From Roseovarius mucosus DSM 17069 (lineage in GTDB: Bacteria > Pseudomonadota > Alphaproteobacteria > Rhodobacterales > Rhodobacteraceae), in NCBI RefSeq assembly GCF_000768555.3, contig NZ_KN293978.2:368504-408901 (forward strand): a stretch of 40,398 bases of DNA, given 5' to 3'. The position numbers were made by a program, and so were the translations under genes. This document shows positions 16,040 to 24,039 of the stretch, piece after piece. The notes beneath the pieces were generated by a model. That model did not search any database, was not told where the DNA came from, and worked only from the letters and a program-made list of their open reading frames with translations. How positions within the stretch are numbered: the stretch's first letter is position 1; every line of letters begins with the position of its first letter.

Positions 16040-17191
16040 CTACAGGGGTTTCTGATAGACGCGATAACGCTTGTAGATCGTGCTGCCGATGGCCTCGATG
16101 ATATGCCGCATGCCATGATTATCCTCGAGTATCCAGCCCATCTCGACCGAAGTGACGCCTCGTTGTTGCATGGCCTTGCGTACCGCGTCGATCACCAAAA
16201 AGGCCAGCGTCGGCCCGAGACGGGAATTCTGGTGTTCCTTGCGCACCCCCATCAGCGCTACCCGCGCGCTCTTGGGGCCCCGCACCTTGAGCCGCCACAG
16301 CAGTTTGGCCCAGCCAAAGGGCAAGAGGCGCCCGCGCAGATCGCCGATCAATTCGTTGAGGTTGGGAAAGGCCGTGATGAAGGCCACCGGGCGCCCGTCG
16401 ATCTCGGCGAACTGGATGTAATCGTCTGAGAGCAGAAACGACAGAACCTTGGCGGTCTCGGCGAATTCTTCGCGCGTGAAGGGCACAAATCCCCAATTGT
16501 CCGACCACGCATCATTGAAGATGTCGCGCATCGCCTCGTAATCCGCCGCCTTGCCCTTGCTGTTAAGGGGGCGGATGGTCACGGTGCGGCTGGCACGCTG
16601 GGCCAGTTTTGTCATCACCTCGGGGGCAACGAAATCGGGGCGCACCTTGTAGGTCAGCAGATCCTTGATCGTGGCAAAACCACGCGCTTCGATCTGCGCC
16701 TGATAATAGGGCCGCGCATGGCCCATCATCACAAAGGGCGGATCGTCGAAATTCTCGACCAAGAGGCCAAGGTCTTCGTTGATCGAGAGATTGTACGGCC
16801 CGCGGATATGCGCGGCACCGTGATCGCGCAACCAATCCTCTGCCGCACCAAACAGCGCATCGAACACGGTCCCGTCATCAATCGCCTCAAGCATTCCGAA
16901 ATAGCCGATCTTGCCGCCCTCCTCGGCCTCGGGCTGAAGCGTGTCGAGCTGCGCCGTGATCCGTCCCACCGGCTCGGTACCACGATAGGCGACCCAACGG
17001 GCAACCGCGCAATGGGCAAAGAGCGGCGCATTCTCGAACACGCGCTGTTTTTGTTCAAAGACAAGCGGCGCCACCCAAGCCGTATCATCGGCATAGATCC
17101 GCTCGGGCAGGTGCAGGAAATCCCGGATCGTTGGTCCATCCTTGGCCTCGACCAGCCTAATCCCGGTGCCCTCAGGCTGTGTTGGCGACAT
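16040..17191 (-). CDS. GNAT-like N-acyltransferase, candidate bacterial ceramide synthase (bCerS)
   Basis: 383 residues of the large GNAT-related family often labelled dATP pyrophosphohydrolase or N-acetyltransferase, to which I believe the Caulobacter bacterial ceramide synthase belongs. Diagnostic stretches are WVAPLVFEQKQ (39-49), VGRITAQLD (75-83) and RGPYNLSINEDLGLL (130-144), followed by PPFVMMGHARPYY (151-163). The ATG has AAAGG six bases upstream. In bacterial ceramide synthesis this enzyme transfers an acyl chain to the amino group of the 3-keto long-chain base. The Spt, ACP, reductase and ligase genes are about 8 kb away in the same orientation, as in Caulobacter, where the synthase is also separated from the core cluster. 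That context makes the assignment much stronger than family membership alone. Confidence 0.7.
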   Translation of the reverse strand: MSPTQPEGTGIRLVEAKDGPTIRDFLHLPERIYADDTAWVAPLVFEQKQRVFENAPLFAHCAVARWVAYRGTEPVGRITAQLDTLQPEAEEGGKIGYFGMLEAIDDGTVFDALFGAAEDWLRDHGAAHIRGPYNLSINEDLGLLVENFDDPPFVMMGHARPYYQAQIEARGFATIKDLLTYKVRPDFVAPEVMTKLAQRASRTVTIRPLNSKGKAADYEAMRDIFNDAWSDNWGFVPFTREEFAETAKVLSFLLSDDYIQFAEIDGRPVAFITAFPNLNELIGDLRGRLLPFGWAKLLWRLKVRGPKSARVALMGVRKEHQNSRLGPTLAFLVIDAVRKAMQQRGVTSVEMGWILEDNHGMRHIIEAIGSTIYKRYRVYQKPL

Positions 17192-17354
17192 CTTGGGCCT
17201 TTCTTGCGATCATAGGGGCTGCGCGGCACGCGGCCTTGCGTGGCACGCATGCCAGAGTGGCGGAACCAACCATGGAAACTGCTTGCAATTCCGGCACCTT
17301 GCCTCAATTAACGTCGTAAGTATCCACACTGCATCAGAAGAAGTCGAGTCCCCC

Positions 17355-18323
17355 TTGGCCAAATTCATTCTCGCCAATGCCCATCGTGACAGGCTGTTCA
17401 ACAACCGCGTTGCACGCAACTTCCTTTGGTTCGTCGATTATGTCGTCGTAGCCTCGGTCATGGGATTTTTCCGTTTGTTGCCGGTGACATGGGCCTCTGC
17501 GCTTGGGGCGCGTCTGGGGCGGGTGTTCGGCCGCATCTTTACCCGGCGCAACCAGCACGTACGCGCCAATCTCACGGTTTCGCTGCCCGAGAAATCCCCC
17601 GCCGAGATTGACGCGCTGGCGGGTGAGGTCTGGGCCAATGCCGGGGCGGTGCTGGGCGAGTATCCAAATCTTGCCAAGCTCTGCAATCCCGGGCGGGACA
17701 CGCTGGAAATCGAGGTTCTTGAACACATTCCTGCCTATTCCGACCCCAATCAGCCGGCGGTGTTCGTGTCTGCGCACCTGGCAAACTGGGAGATGATGGC
17801 CTGTGCCATTGCACGCTTGGGCGTTCGCCCCTGCGCCATGTATGCGCCGCTGACAAACCCGTGGCTTGATCGCACGATGCTGCATTACCGGGGCATGTTG
17901 GGGGCCGAGTTGGTGTCGCGCACCGAAGGGCTGCGTGCCTTTGTCGATGCGCTGAAATCGGGCCGCTCGCCGATCATGCTGACCGACAGGCGTGTAGACG
18001 GCGGCAAGCCGATCCCGTTCTTTGACGAGGAGAAGGATTCCTCGCTGCTGCCCGCACGACTGGCGCTGCGGTTTGGCGTGCCGCTGGTGCCCGTTCAGGC
18101 CGAACGACTGCCCGGCGCGCGCTTTCGTGTCCGCTTTCATCCGCCGCTTGTGCCCAGTGATCCGACGATGGACCGCGACAATCAGACAGTTGACCTTGCA
18201 CGCCAGATCAACGAAAAGTTCGAGCAATGGATAACGGCAAAGCCCGGTGATTGGCTTTGCACGAGCAAAATCTGGCCGTCTTCTATTCTTCGGGCAAGAA
18301 CCGACATATATGAAGACGTATAA
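17355..18323 (+). CDS. LpxL/HtrB-like lipid acyltransferase, copy 1
   Basis: 322 residues of the lauroyl/myristoyl acyltransferase family, which adds secondary acyl chains to lipid A or other lipids at the inner membrane. The catalytic H-x4-E motif is intact: SAHLANWEM (139-147), H141 and E146. TDRRVDGGKPIPFF (210-223) is the second conserved block. An N-terminal hydrophobic anchor spans about 25-44. I place the start at TTG 17355 because it gives MAKF, the same N-terminus as the paralogue at 19041, and because the only upstream ATG overlaps the divergent N-acyltransferase. The Shine-Dalgarno is weak. It is followed after 26 bases by the hydroxylase gene. In a ceramide locus O-acylation of the ceramide is as likely as lipid A acylation. 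Confidence 0.8.
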   Translation: MAKFILANAHRDRLFNNRVARNFLWFVDYVVVASVMGFFRLLPVTWASALGARLGRVFGRIFTRRNQHVRANLTVSLPEKSPAEIDALAGEVWANAGAVLGEYPNLAKLCNPGRDTLEIEVLEHIPAYSDPNQPAVFVSAHLANWEMMACAIARLGVRPCAMYAPLTNPWLDRTMLHYRGMLGAELVSRTEGLRAFVDALKSGRSPIMLTDRRVDGGKPIPFFDEEKDSSLLPARLALRFGVPLVPVQAERLPGARFRVRFHPPLVPSDPTMDRDNQTVDLARQINEKFEQWITAKPGDWLCTSKIWPSSILRARTDIYEDV

Positions 18324-18349
18324 ATCGGCGCAGATCAGGAGTGCCTAAA

Positions 18350-18997
18350 ATGACAAGTCATCAACCCAGTCGCACGCATCGCGTCGACGAGTCGGTTCGG
18401 CTGTTCGAGAACCCGCTTCTTGAGAAGCTGAGCCATGTGCACCCCATCGTTCCCTTGCTGGTCTGGGGGCCGGTTGCGATCTGGTTGATCGCGCGCGCGG
18501 CAACGGTGCATGGCATCGGCTGGGGCGGGATGGCGGTGATCGGTGTGGCCGGTCTCTTTACCTGGACGCTGGCCGAATACCTGCTGCATCGCTACCTGTT
18601 TCATTTTGAGCCCAAGACCGACATGGGCCGCCGGTTCATTTATCTCTTTCACGGCGTGCACCATGACACGCCGCAGGACAAGACACGCCTCTTGATGCCG
18701 CCCGCGGGCGCGCTGCCGATCATCGCAGTGCTCTATCTCATGTTCTACCTGGTGTTGCCCTACCCTTGGGCCGAGCCGTTCACCGGCTTTTTCATCGTGG
18801 GTTATCTGATCTACGACTACATCCACTATGCCACGCATCATTTCCCGATGCGGCATCCGGCGCTGAAATTCCTCAAGCACTACCACATGCGGCACCATTT
18901 CTCGGATGACGCCGGACGCTATGGGGTCAGCTCGCCGCTCTGGGACATGATCTTTCGCACCTACCCGACCAAGCCGGAGCGGTCCGAACGGTCCTAG
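18350..18997 (+). CDS. FA2H/Scs7-like fatty acid hydroxylase, candidate ceramide 2-hydroxylase
   Basis: 215 residues of the fatty acid hydroxylase (sterol desaturase) superfamily. The di-iron histidines are all present: H80-x4-H85 (LLHRYLFH), HGVHH (101-105), HYATHH (159-164) and HYHMRHH (177-183). There are about four membrane segments. The wording of the motifs, including AEYLLHRYLFH and HGVHHDTPQDKTRLLMPP, is close to eukaryotic FA2H/Scs7, which hydroxylates the acyl chain of ceramide at C2; the cytochrome b5 domain of those proteins is absent. AGGAG at 18337-18341 with eight-base spacing points to ATG 18350 rather than the GTG at 18341. It sits between two LpxL-like genes. 2-hydroxylation of the ceramide acyl chain is the likely role. 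Confidence 0.8.
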   Translation: MTSHQPSRTHRVDESVRLFENPLLEKLSHVHPIVPLLVWGPVAIWLIARAATVHGIGWGGMAVIGVAGLFTWTLAEYLLHRYLFHFEPKTDMGRRFIYLFHGVHHDTPQDKTRLLMPPAGALPIIAVLYLMFYLVLPYPWAEPFTGFFIVGYLIYDYIHYATHHFPMRHPALKFLKHYHMRHHFSDDAGRYGVSSPLWDMIFRTYPTKPERSERS

Positions 18998-19040
18998 GCG
19001 CGGGGTCTCTCCGCGCCCTCAGTCCGGGACCGAATAGCGC

Positions 19041-19994
19041 ATGGCCAAGTTTTTCCTCACGCCCAAGGGGCTGATCGCGCGGTTTCCGTGGGTTCAGACC
19101 CCGGCTTGGATGATTGAGGCGGGCGTTTTCTATCTCTTGCTCGGGTTTGCGCGGCTTTTGCCCTTTTCCGTCGTGGCCGCAACTTTTGGACGAGGACTGG
19201 GATGGCTGGGCTATCGCAAGGCACAAAAGCGCCGCACGGTCGGGCGCAACCTGTTGCACGTGCTACCCGAGGCAACCGAGGAAGAGCGCGACGCGATCAT
19301 GCGCAGCATCTTTCGCTCGACAGGGCTTGCCGCGGCGGAATTGTTCCTGCTTGAACGCCTCTGGCGGCACCGCGCACGCCATCTGGAATTTTCCGTGCAC
19401 CCCGAGGCCGAGGCACTCATTGCGCGCAAAGAGGCGATCGTCTTTGCCACCGCTCATGTCAGCGCATGGCAACTTTGCAATTTCATCGGGCGCGAGCGGG
19501 ATCTCCCGATTTCGGTGATCTACACGCCCGAACCGAACCCCTGGCTGCATGGATTCTTTCTCTCGCTCCGTCGCGCCTTTGGCGGACCGCTGGTTCAAAG
19601 CGCGGGTGGCGCGCGCGAACTCTTGCACGAATTGGGCAAGGGCCACTCGGTTGGCGCGGCCTTTGACACGCGCATCGACCAGGGCGAGATGGTGCCCTTT
19701 TTCGGCACGCCCACACCCACCAGCACCCTGCCCGCCATGCTGGCGTTGCGTGGTCATCCGCTTGTGCCCATTCGCACCGTGCGCCTGCCCAAGGCGCGTT
19801 TCCGGATCGAGGTTCTCGCCCCTCTCGCGCCACCCGATCCTGACTTGCCGCGCAAGGACCGCATTATCGACATGACGCATCGTCTGAACCTGATTTTCGA
19901 AGACTGGATACGCGAATATCCCGGCGAATGGATCTGCATGAAACGCCGCTGGGCCAAGGTCCGCGCCACCGATCCGCAGTCGCCCGATGCCTGA
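19041..19994 (+). CDS. LpxL/HtrB-like lipid acyltransferase, copy 2, with altered catalytic motif
   Basis: 317 residues, paralogous in layout to the gene at 17355, with N-terminus MAKF and membrane anchor at about 27-50. The family's H-x4-D/E active site reads TAHVSAWQL (137-145): H139 is kept, but the acidic residue is Gln144 (codon CAA). Other blocks are present (YTPEPNPWLHGF 161-172; FDTRIDQGEMVPFFGTP 208-224). The protein may be catalytically weak, use another acid, or have a different role such as lipid binding. It overlaps the following ELM1-like gene by eight bases, so the two are probably translated together. There is no frameshift or stop that would mark it as a pseudogene. Confidence 0.75.
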   Translation: MAKFFLTPKGLIARFPWVQTPAWMIEAGVFYLLLGFARLLPFSVVAATFGRGLGWLGYRKAQKRRTVGRNLLHVLPEATEEERDAIMRSIFRSTGLAAAELFLLERLWRHRARHLEFSVHPEAEALIARKEAIVFATAHVSAWQLCNFIGRERDLPISVIYTPEPNPWLHGFFLSLRRAFGGPLVQSAGGARELLHELGKGHSVGAAFDTRIDQGEMVPFFGTPTPTSTLPAMLALRGHPLVPIRTVRLPKARFRIEVLAPLAPPDPDLPRKDRIIDMTHRLNLIFEDWIREYPGEWICMKRRWAKVRATDPQSPDA

Positions 19995-21114
19995 ACCGGA
20001 TCAAAGCCCGCGTGTCTGGGTGCTGGACGCCTACCGCTCTGGCGAGAAAACGCAGGTGCGCGCGCTGGCGCAGGGGCTGGGCTGGCCCTATGAGATAAAG
20101 AGCCTAACCTATCGCAAGGCCGAAATCCGCACGACGCTCTTTCGTGGGCGCGATTTGCGCGGGGTGGACCTGCCCCACTCTGACCCATTGACGGCCCCTT
20201 GGCCTGATCTGGTGATTTCCATGGGAATGCGCAACGAACCTGTGGCGCGCTGGGTCCGGGATCAGTCCGGCGGGCGGACCAAGCTGGTGTTTTTGGGGCG
20301 GCTCTGGGCGGACCCTGAGCATTTTGATCTGGTCATCACGACACCGCAATACCGGGTTCCCGAACGACCTAACGTGCTGCGCAACGCCCTGCCCTTGCAT
20401 CCCCTGACCCTCGAGCGGCTGGAGGTGGCGCGGGAGCATTGGGAGCCGAAGCTGGCCCACCTGCCCCGCCCGTATCTCACCCTGAACATCGGGGGGCCAA
20501 GCGGGCCCTATGCCTTTGGCGCACGGGCCTCTGCGCGGCTCTTGCGCGATACGCTGGCTCTGGCGCGGGCGCGGGGTGGATCGCTGCTTGTCAGTTCCAG
20601 CGCGCGGACCCCGCCCGAGGCCATCGCCGCCTTTGCCGCGCAAACGGACGTGCCGATGCAGTTCTATCGCTTTCAACCCAATGATCCGGACAACCCCTAT
20701 CTGGGGTTTCTGGCGGTCGCGGATGAGATCATCGTGACCGCCGACAGTATCTCCATGTTGTCCGAGGCCTATGCCACCGGCAAGCCGGTGCATATGTTCG
20801 ATCTGGGTGCCGGATCGCTGAGTATGCGGCACGATGCCTTGGTGGCCGTCGGAGAAAGCGCACAGGCGCGCGCCTTGGCGCGGAAGGACACTGATCGCTC
20901 TGACTTGAGCCTAGGTTCTTTGGCCTATCGCGCGCTGATGCGATGGGGATGGAAGCATTTGTCGCGCGACATAAGCCAGATGCATCTGCGGCTGGCGCGC
21001 TCGGGCCGTATGACTTGGCTGGGAGAGGCCGCGCGCCCCGCGTCCGACACGCCCCCGCCCAGCGACATGACCCGCGCCGTGGCGCGGATCAAAGCGCTTT
21101 TGGGACGGGATTAA
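19987..21114 (+). CDS. ELM1-like protein (probable GT-B glycosyltransferase), copy 3
   Basis: 375 residues. The ELM1 motifs are recognisable but the most divergent of the three: the N-terminal GDNAQ block reads RSGEKTQVRALAQGLGWP (17-34), then NIGGPSGPYAF (167-177) and IIVTADSISMLSEAYATGKP (248-267), the region that contacts the nucleotide sugar in GT-B enzymes. The start codon lies inside the end of the LpxL-like gene (8-base overlap), which suggests that the two gene products act on the same lipid. It converges with the ABC transporter gene; the 119-base gap holds nothing I can assign. The loss of the Gly-Asp pair at the N-terminus hints at changed substrate use. Confidence 0.76.
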   Translation: MPEPDQSPRVWVLDAYRSGEKTQVRALAQGLGWPYEIKSLTYRKAEIRTTLFRGRDLRGVDLPHSDPLTAPWPDLVISMGMRNEPVARWVRDQSGGRTKLVFLGRLWADPEHFDLVITTPQYRVPERPNVLRNALPLHPLTLERLEVAREHWEPKLAHLPRPYLTLNIGGPSGPYAFGARASARLLRDTLALARARGGSLLVSSSARTPPEAIAAFAAQTDVPMQFYRFQPNDPDNPYLGFLAVADEIIVTADSISMLSEAYATGKPVHMFDLGAGSLSMRHDALVAVGESAQARALARKDTDRSDLSLGSLAYRALMRWGWKHLSRDISQMHLRLARSGRMTWLGEAARPASDTPPPSDMTRAVARIKALLGRD

Positions 21115-21233
21115 CCGCCGCGCCCGATCAAGGTCCCACCGCCCTGGTCCCCGAGCCGGAGCCTATGCCCTGCCTTGGCGAGGTCCCGGATCAAGTCCTG
21201 GACGGTTGTGGTTTCGGTGGGGCACAAAACGCT

Positions 21234-22949
21234 CTAGATCTCAGCGGCCTCAGTCCTGACCGTTGCCACGGGTTCCAGCCGGTGAACCAGATCAGCGGCA
21301 TCCGAGAGGCTGCTGTTGTGGGTGATGGCAAGAATTGTCAGCTGTTCCCGCAAGCCGCGCAGCGTTTCGATGATCGCGGCTTCGCTCTCGGGGTCAAGCG
21401 CGCTGGTCGCCTCGTCGAGGATCAAGAGTTGCGGCCCGTTGATCAATGCCCGCGCGATGGCAACCCGTTGCCGTTGGCCGCCCGATAGCCGCCCACCACG
21501 CTCGCCCACGAGGGTATGAATGCCCTCGGGCAGGTCCTGCACGAAATCCCACGCCCCGGCCTGTTTCAGCGCCGCCACCACGCGCTCCTCGGAAATCTGT
21601 GGATCCCCCAGCCCGACGTTGTGCAGGATGCTGTCATGCAGCAGCACGGTTTCCTGCGGCACATAGCCCACCATCCGCCGCCACGCCTTGAGGTCGATTT
21701 CTTCGAACGGGCGCTCGTCAATGGTGATCTGACCTGCGTCGGGCCGCAAGAGACCGATCACCAGATCGATGATCGTGGTCTTGCCCGAGCCGGAAGGGCC
21801 GACAAGCGTGGTCATCTGATGCGCCGGGATTTCAAGGTCAAGACCAGAGAGCACCGTGTTGCCATCATAGGAAAACCCGATGTCGCGCAAGGTGATGCCA
21901 CGGGTCAGCGCGGGCGTGACATGGCCGCCCAGATGCTCTTGCTCCGCCTCGGCGCGTCGGTTGGTTTCGATGAGCGACCAATAGGCGCTCTCGCTCTGCA
22001 CCATCTTTTGATACTGCTTTTGCACCTTGCCGAGGAAATTATATCCGCGCCCCAGCGTCACCGCCAGCATCAGCACGATGGCGAAATCCATCGACAGCAC
22101 GCCAAGCGCCAGATAGACGCCAAAGGCAATGACCATGATGAACATCAGGTCCTGACCAGAGTTGAGCGCGGCGCTGGCCAGAACCTGACGGCGCAGCGCC
22201 TTGTTGAGGCGGTTAGTCTCGTGCTTGAGCAGTTCGTCCGCCAGGTGTTCGCGCGCCATCGCCTTGAGCGGTTTCACCGATTGCAGCGTGTCGGTCAGAT
22301 GCGACATGAGCGAAACCATAAGCTCGGTCTGTTTCTTGCCCGCCTTGCGGGTCATGCGCACCAGAAAATGCGACAGACCAATGATCACGATGCCGCCAAT
22401 CACGCTGAGCAGAGTCGCTTGCCACGAGATCACCAACGCCACCGAGGTATAGACCAGCGCCTGAATGAAAAAGGTGAGCGCGGTTGCGCCATTCATATAG
22501 GCATCCGCCGCGCGCTGCGCCTCGGTGGCCAGCGTGTTGGCCAGCTTGCCCGCCGGTTGATGCAGAAAGAAATGCCAGCGGCTACGCATCATGTTGCGCA
22601 GGATCTGTAGACGCAGATCGGTGGCGACACGGGCCGCTGTATAGCCCACCTGCCGCTGCGCAATCAGGAGAAGCACCGCCTTGAACGTGGCCGCAATCAC
22701 GATCAGGATCAGCAAGGCGCCCAACGTGACAGGAATCCCGGCCCAGTCGAGCACGTCGAGCACCGTCTGTTCCATTTGCCCCGGCGGCTCTGTCGAGGTG
22801 GCATTGGGATCGGCATTGAGCACGATCTTGAGCATCGGCAACATCGCCGACAGGCCCAACCCCTCGGCCAGACCCGAAAAGAACAGTGCCAGCACCATGA
22901 GGAAACTGGCCATCGGATAGGCGCGAAAGAGGTTCAGCATCAAACGCAT
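21234..22949 (-). CDS. ABC exporter half-transporter (MsbA/lipid exporter type)
   Basis: 571 residues from ATG 22949; the open frame extends to a GTG at 23051 and an ATG at 23045, but those starts would overlap the metallophosphoesterase and add a charged, non-conserved tail. The Shine-Dalgarno is weak for all choices. Residues 10-310 are a six-helix membrane domain starting ALFFSGLAEGLGLSAMLP. The nucleotide-binding domain has Walker A GPSGSGKT (384-391), signature LSGGQ (488-492), Walker B LLILDEATSALD (508-519) and a switch His in ITHNSS. A membrane domain fused to one ATPase forms a homodimeric flippase. As the last gene after the ceramide operon it is the obvious candidate for moving the finished lipid across the inner membrane. 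Confidence 0.85.
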   Translation of the reverse strand: MRLMLNLFRAYPMASFLMVLALFFSGLAEGLGLSAMLPMLKIVLNADPNATSTEPPGQMEQTVLDVLDWAGIPVTLGALLILIVIAATFKAVLLLIAQRQVGYTAARVATDLRLQILRNMMRSRWHFFLHQPAGKLANTLATEAQRAADAYMNGATALTFFIQALVYTSVALVISWQATLLSVIGGIVIIGLSHFLVRMTRKAGKKQTELMVSLMSHLTDTLQSVKPLKAMAREHLADELLKHETNRLNKALRRQVLASAALNSGQDLMFIMVIAFGVYLALGVLSMDFAIVLMLAVTLGRGYNFLGKVQKQYQKMVQSESAYWSLIETNRRAEAEQEHLGGHVTPALTRGITLRDIGFSYDGNTVLSGLDLEIPAHQMTTLVGPSGSGKTTIIDLVIGLLRPDAGQITIDERPFEEIDLKAWRRMVGYVPQETVLLHDSILHNVGLGDPQISEERVVAALKQAGAWDFVQDLPEGIHTLVGERGGRLSGGQRQRVAIARALINGPQLLILDEATSALDPESEAAIIETLRGLREQLTILAITHNSSLSDAADLVHRLEPVATVRTEAAEI

Positions 22950-23022
22950 TGGCAGTCTTTCATAGTCTTGCAGGACGGTATGCGCGATGGATACGCCGGG
23001 CCGAGGTCTTGGGTGTTGTCTA

Positions 23023-23985
23023 TCATAGCGGCGCGCAATCTGCATGCGCACGTGGCAGTGTCAACCGGGTCCGAAGCCCCGGCTCCATCTCGCCTGCCGG
23101 TCCCAGCCTTCGTGCCGCAACGTCAATTTCCCACCCCCCCGCGATGGGATGGATGTGATAAAGATGATAGGCCGCCGCCTCGGGATGCCGCGACGAGGCA
23201 GAGGGCACGCCGATGATCGGCACCGGTCCATCGCGGGTTTCAAGCGTTTGATGGTGACTGCGGTGGCTATGACCGTGCAGCACCAGTTCAACGCCTTCCG
23301 CCTGCAACACCGCGCGCAGGGCGGCCCCGTCCCGCAAGGCCTTGCGTGGCGAGACCGTGCCATCAAGCGGCGGGTGATGGATCATCAGCACCCGGCACAG
23401 GCCCGCATCGCGCGCCGCGCGCAGCATGGGGGCCAACCGTGCCAATTGCCCCGCTCCCACCGCCCCGCTGGCCAAGGCCGGGGCCGTGGCGATGGCGCTG
23501 GATAGGCTGATAAGCGCCAATCCTCCGCGTCGGCGCAGCGCCGGAAAGGCATCGGGTAAACTCGCCCCCTGAGACGCGTCATCCCCCTGCCAATAGGGCC
23601 GCCACTCGGGCGCACCCGCCTCCCACGCGCCCGCAATCAATGCCTCGTGATTGCCGGGAATGACCATCACCCGCCCCGGTTCGCCCAAGCTTTCCAGCCA
23701 GAGCCGCGCCGCGCGATATTCCTGCGCCAGTCCAAGGTTGGTCAAATCCCCCGTCACCGCGATCATATCAGGATGATGCGTCTTTAGATCGGCAATGAGC
23801 GATGCCAGGATTTCAGGCCGGTGGTGATGTCGGCGCTTGCGGTGCCACGACAAGAGGCTGAGCACCCGCTTGTTCAGCACGGCGCGCCACGGCACCGGCG
23901 CAGGTAGCGGCAGATGCGGGTCGGACAGATGTGCCAGCGTGAGGGCGCCACATGTCTCTGGGTCGGATCGCCCCTGCCCTGTCAT
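23023..23985 (-). CDS. Calcineurin-like metallophosphoesterase
   Basis: 320 residues with all five metal-binding blocks of the family: SDPH (21-24), GDLTN (79-83), GNHE (111-114), IHHPP (202-206) and GHSH (238-241). No signal peptide or membrane segment is seen, so it is probably cytoplasmic or peripheral. The pattern resembles class III phosphodiesterases (CpdA-like) and YkuE-type phosphoesterases. Its place, 54 bases after the Spt-like gene and before the exporter, suggests hydrolysis of a phosphorylated lipid intermediate or nucleotide-lipid (as LpxH does in lipid A synthesis), but general cyclic-nucleotide or nucleotide hydrolysis cannot be excluded. Confidence 0.78.
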   Translation of the reverse strand: MTGQGRSDPETCGALTLAHLSDPHLPLPAPVPWRAVLNKRVLSLLSWHRKRRHHHRPEILASLIADLKTHHPDMIAVTGDLTNLGLAQEYRAARLWLESLGEPGRVMVIPGNHEALIAGAWEAGAPEWRPYWQGDDASQGASLPDAFPALRRRGGLALISLSSAIATAPALASGAVGAGQLARLAPMLRAARDAGLCRVLMIHHPPLDGTVSPRKALRDGAALRAVLQAEGVELVLHGHSHRSHHQTLETRDGPVPIIGVPSASSRHPEAAAYHLYHIHPIAGGWEIDVAARRLGPAGEMEPGLRTRLTLPRAHADCAPL

Positions 23986-24039
23986 GTATCTGATGTCCGT
24001 CTTGGGTTGGGCACGCCGGGCAGGACCCGGCCCGCCATT

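Noticed and set aside
17142..17354. The upstream extension of the first LpxL-like gene
   Set aside because: It overlaps the divergent N-acyltransferase and does not resemble the family; the TTG giving MAKF matches the paralogue.
4728..21114. Reading the plus-strand genes as a capsule or O-antigen locus
   Set aside because: No polymerase, flippase of Wzx type, chain-length regulator or export proteins are present, while ceramide and lipid enzymes dominate.
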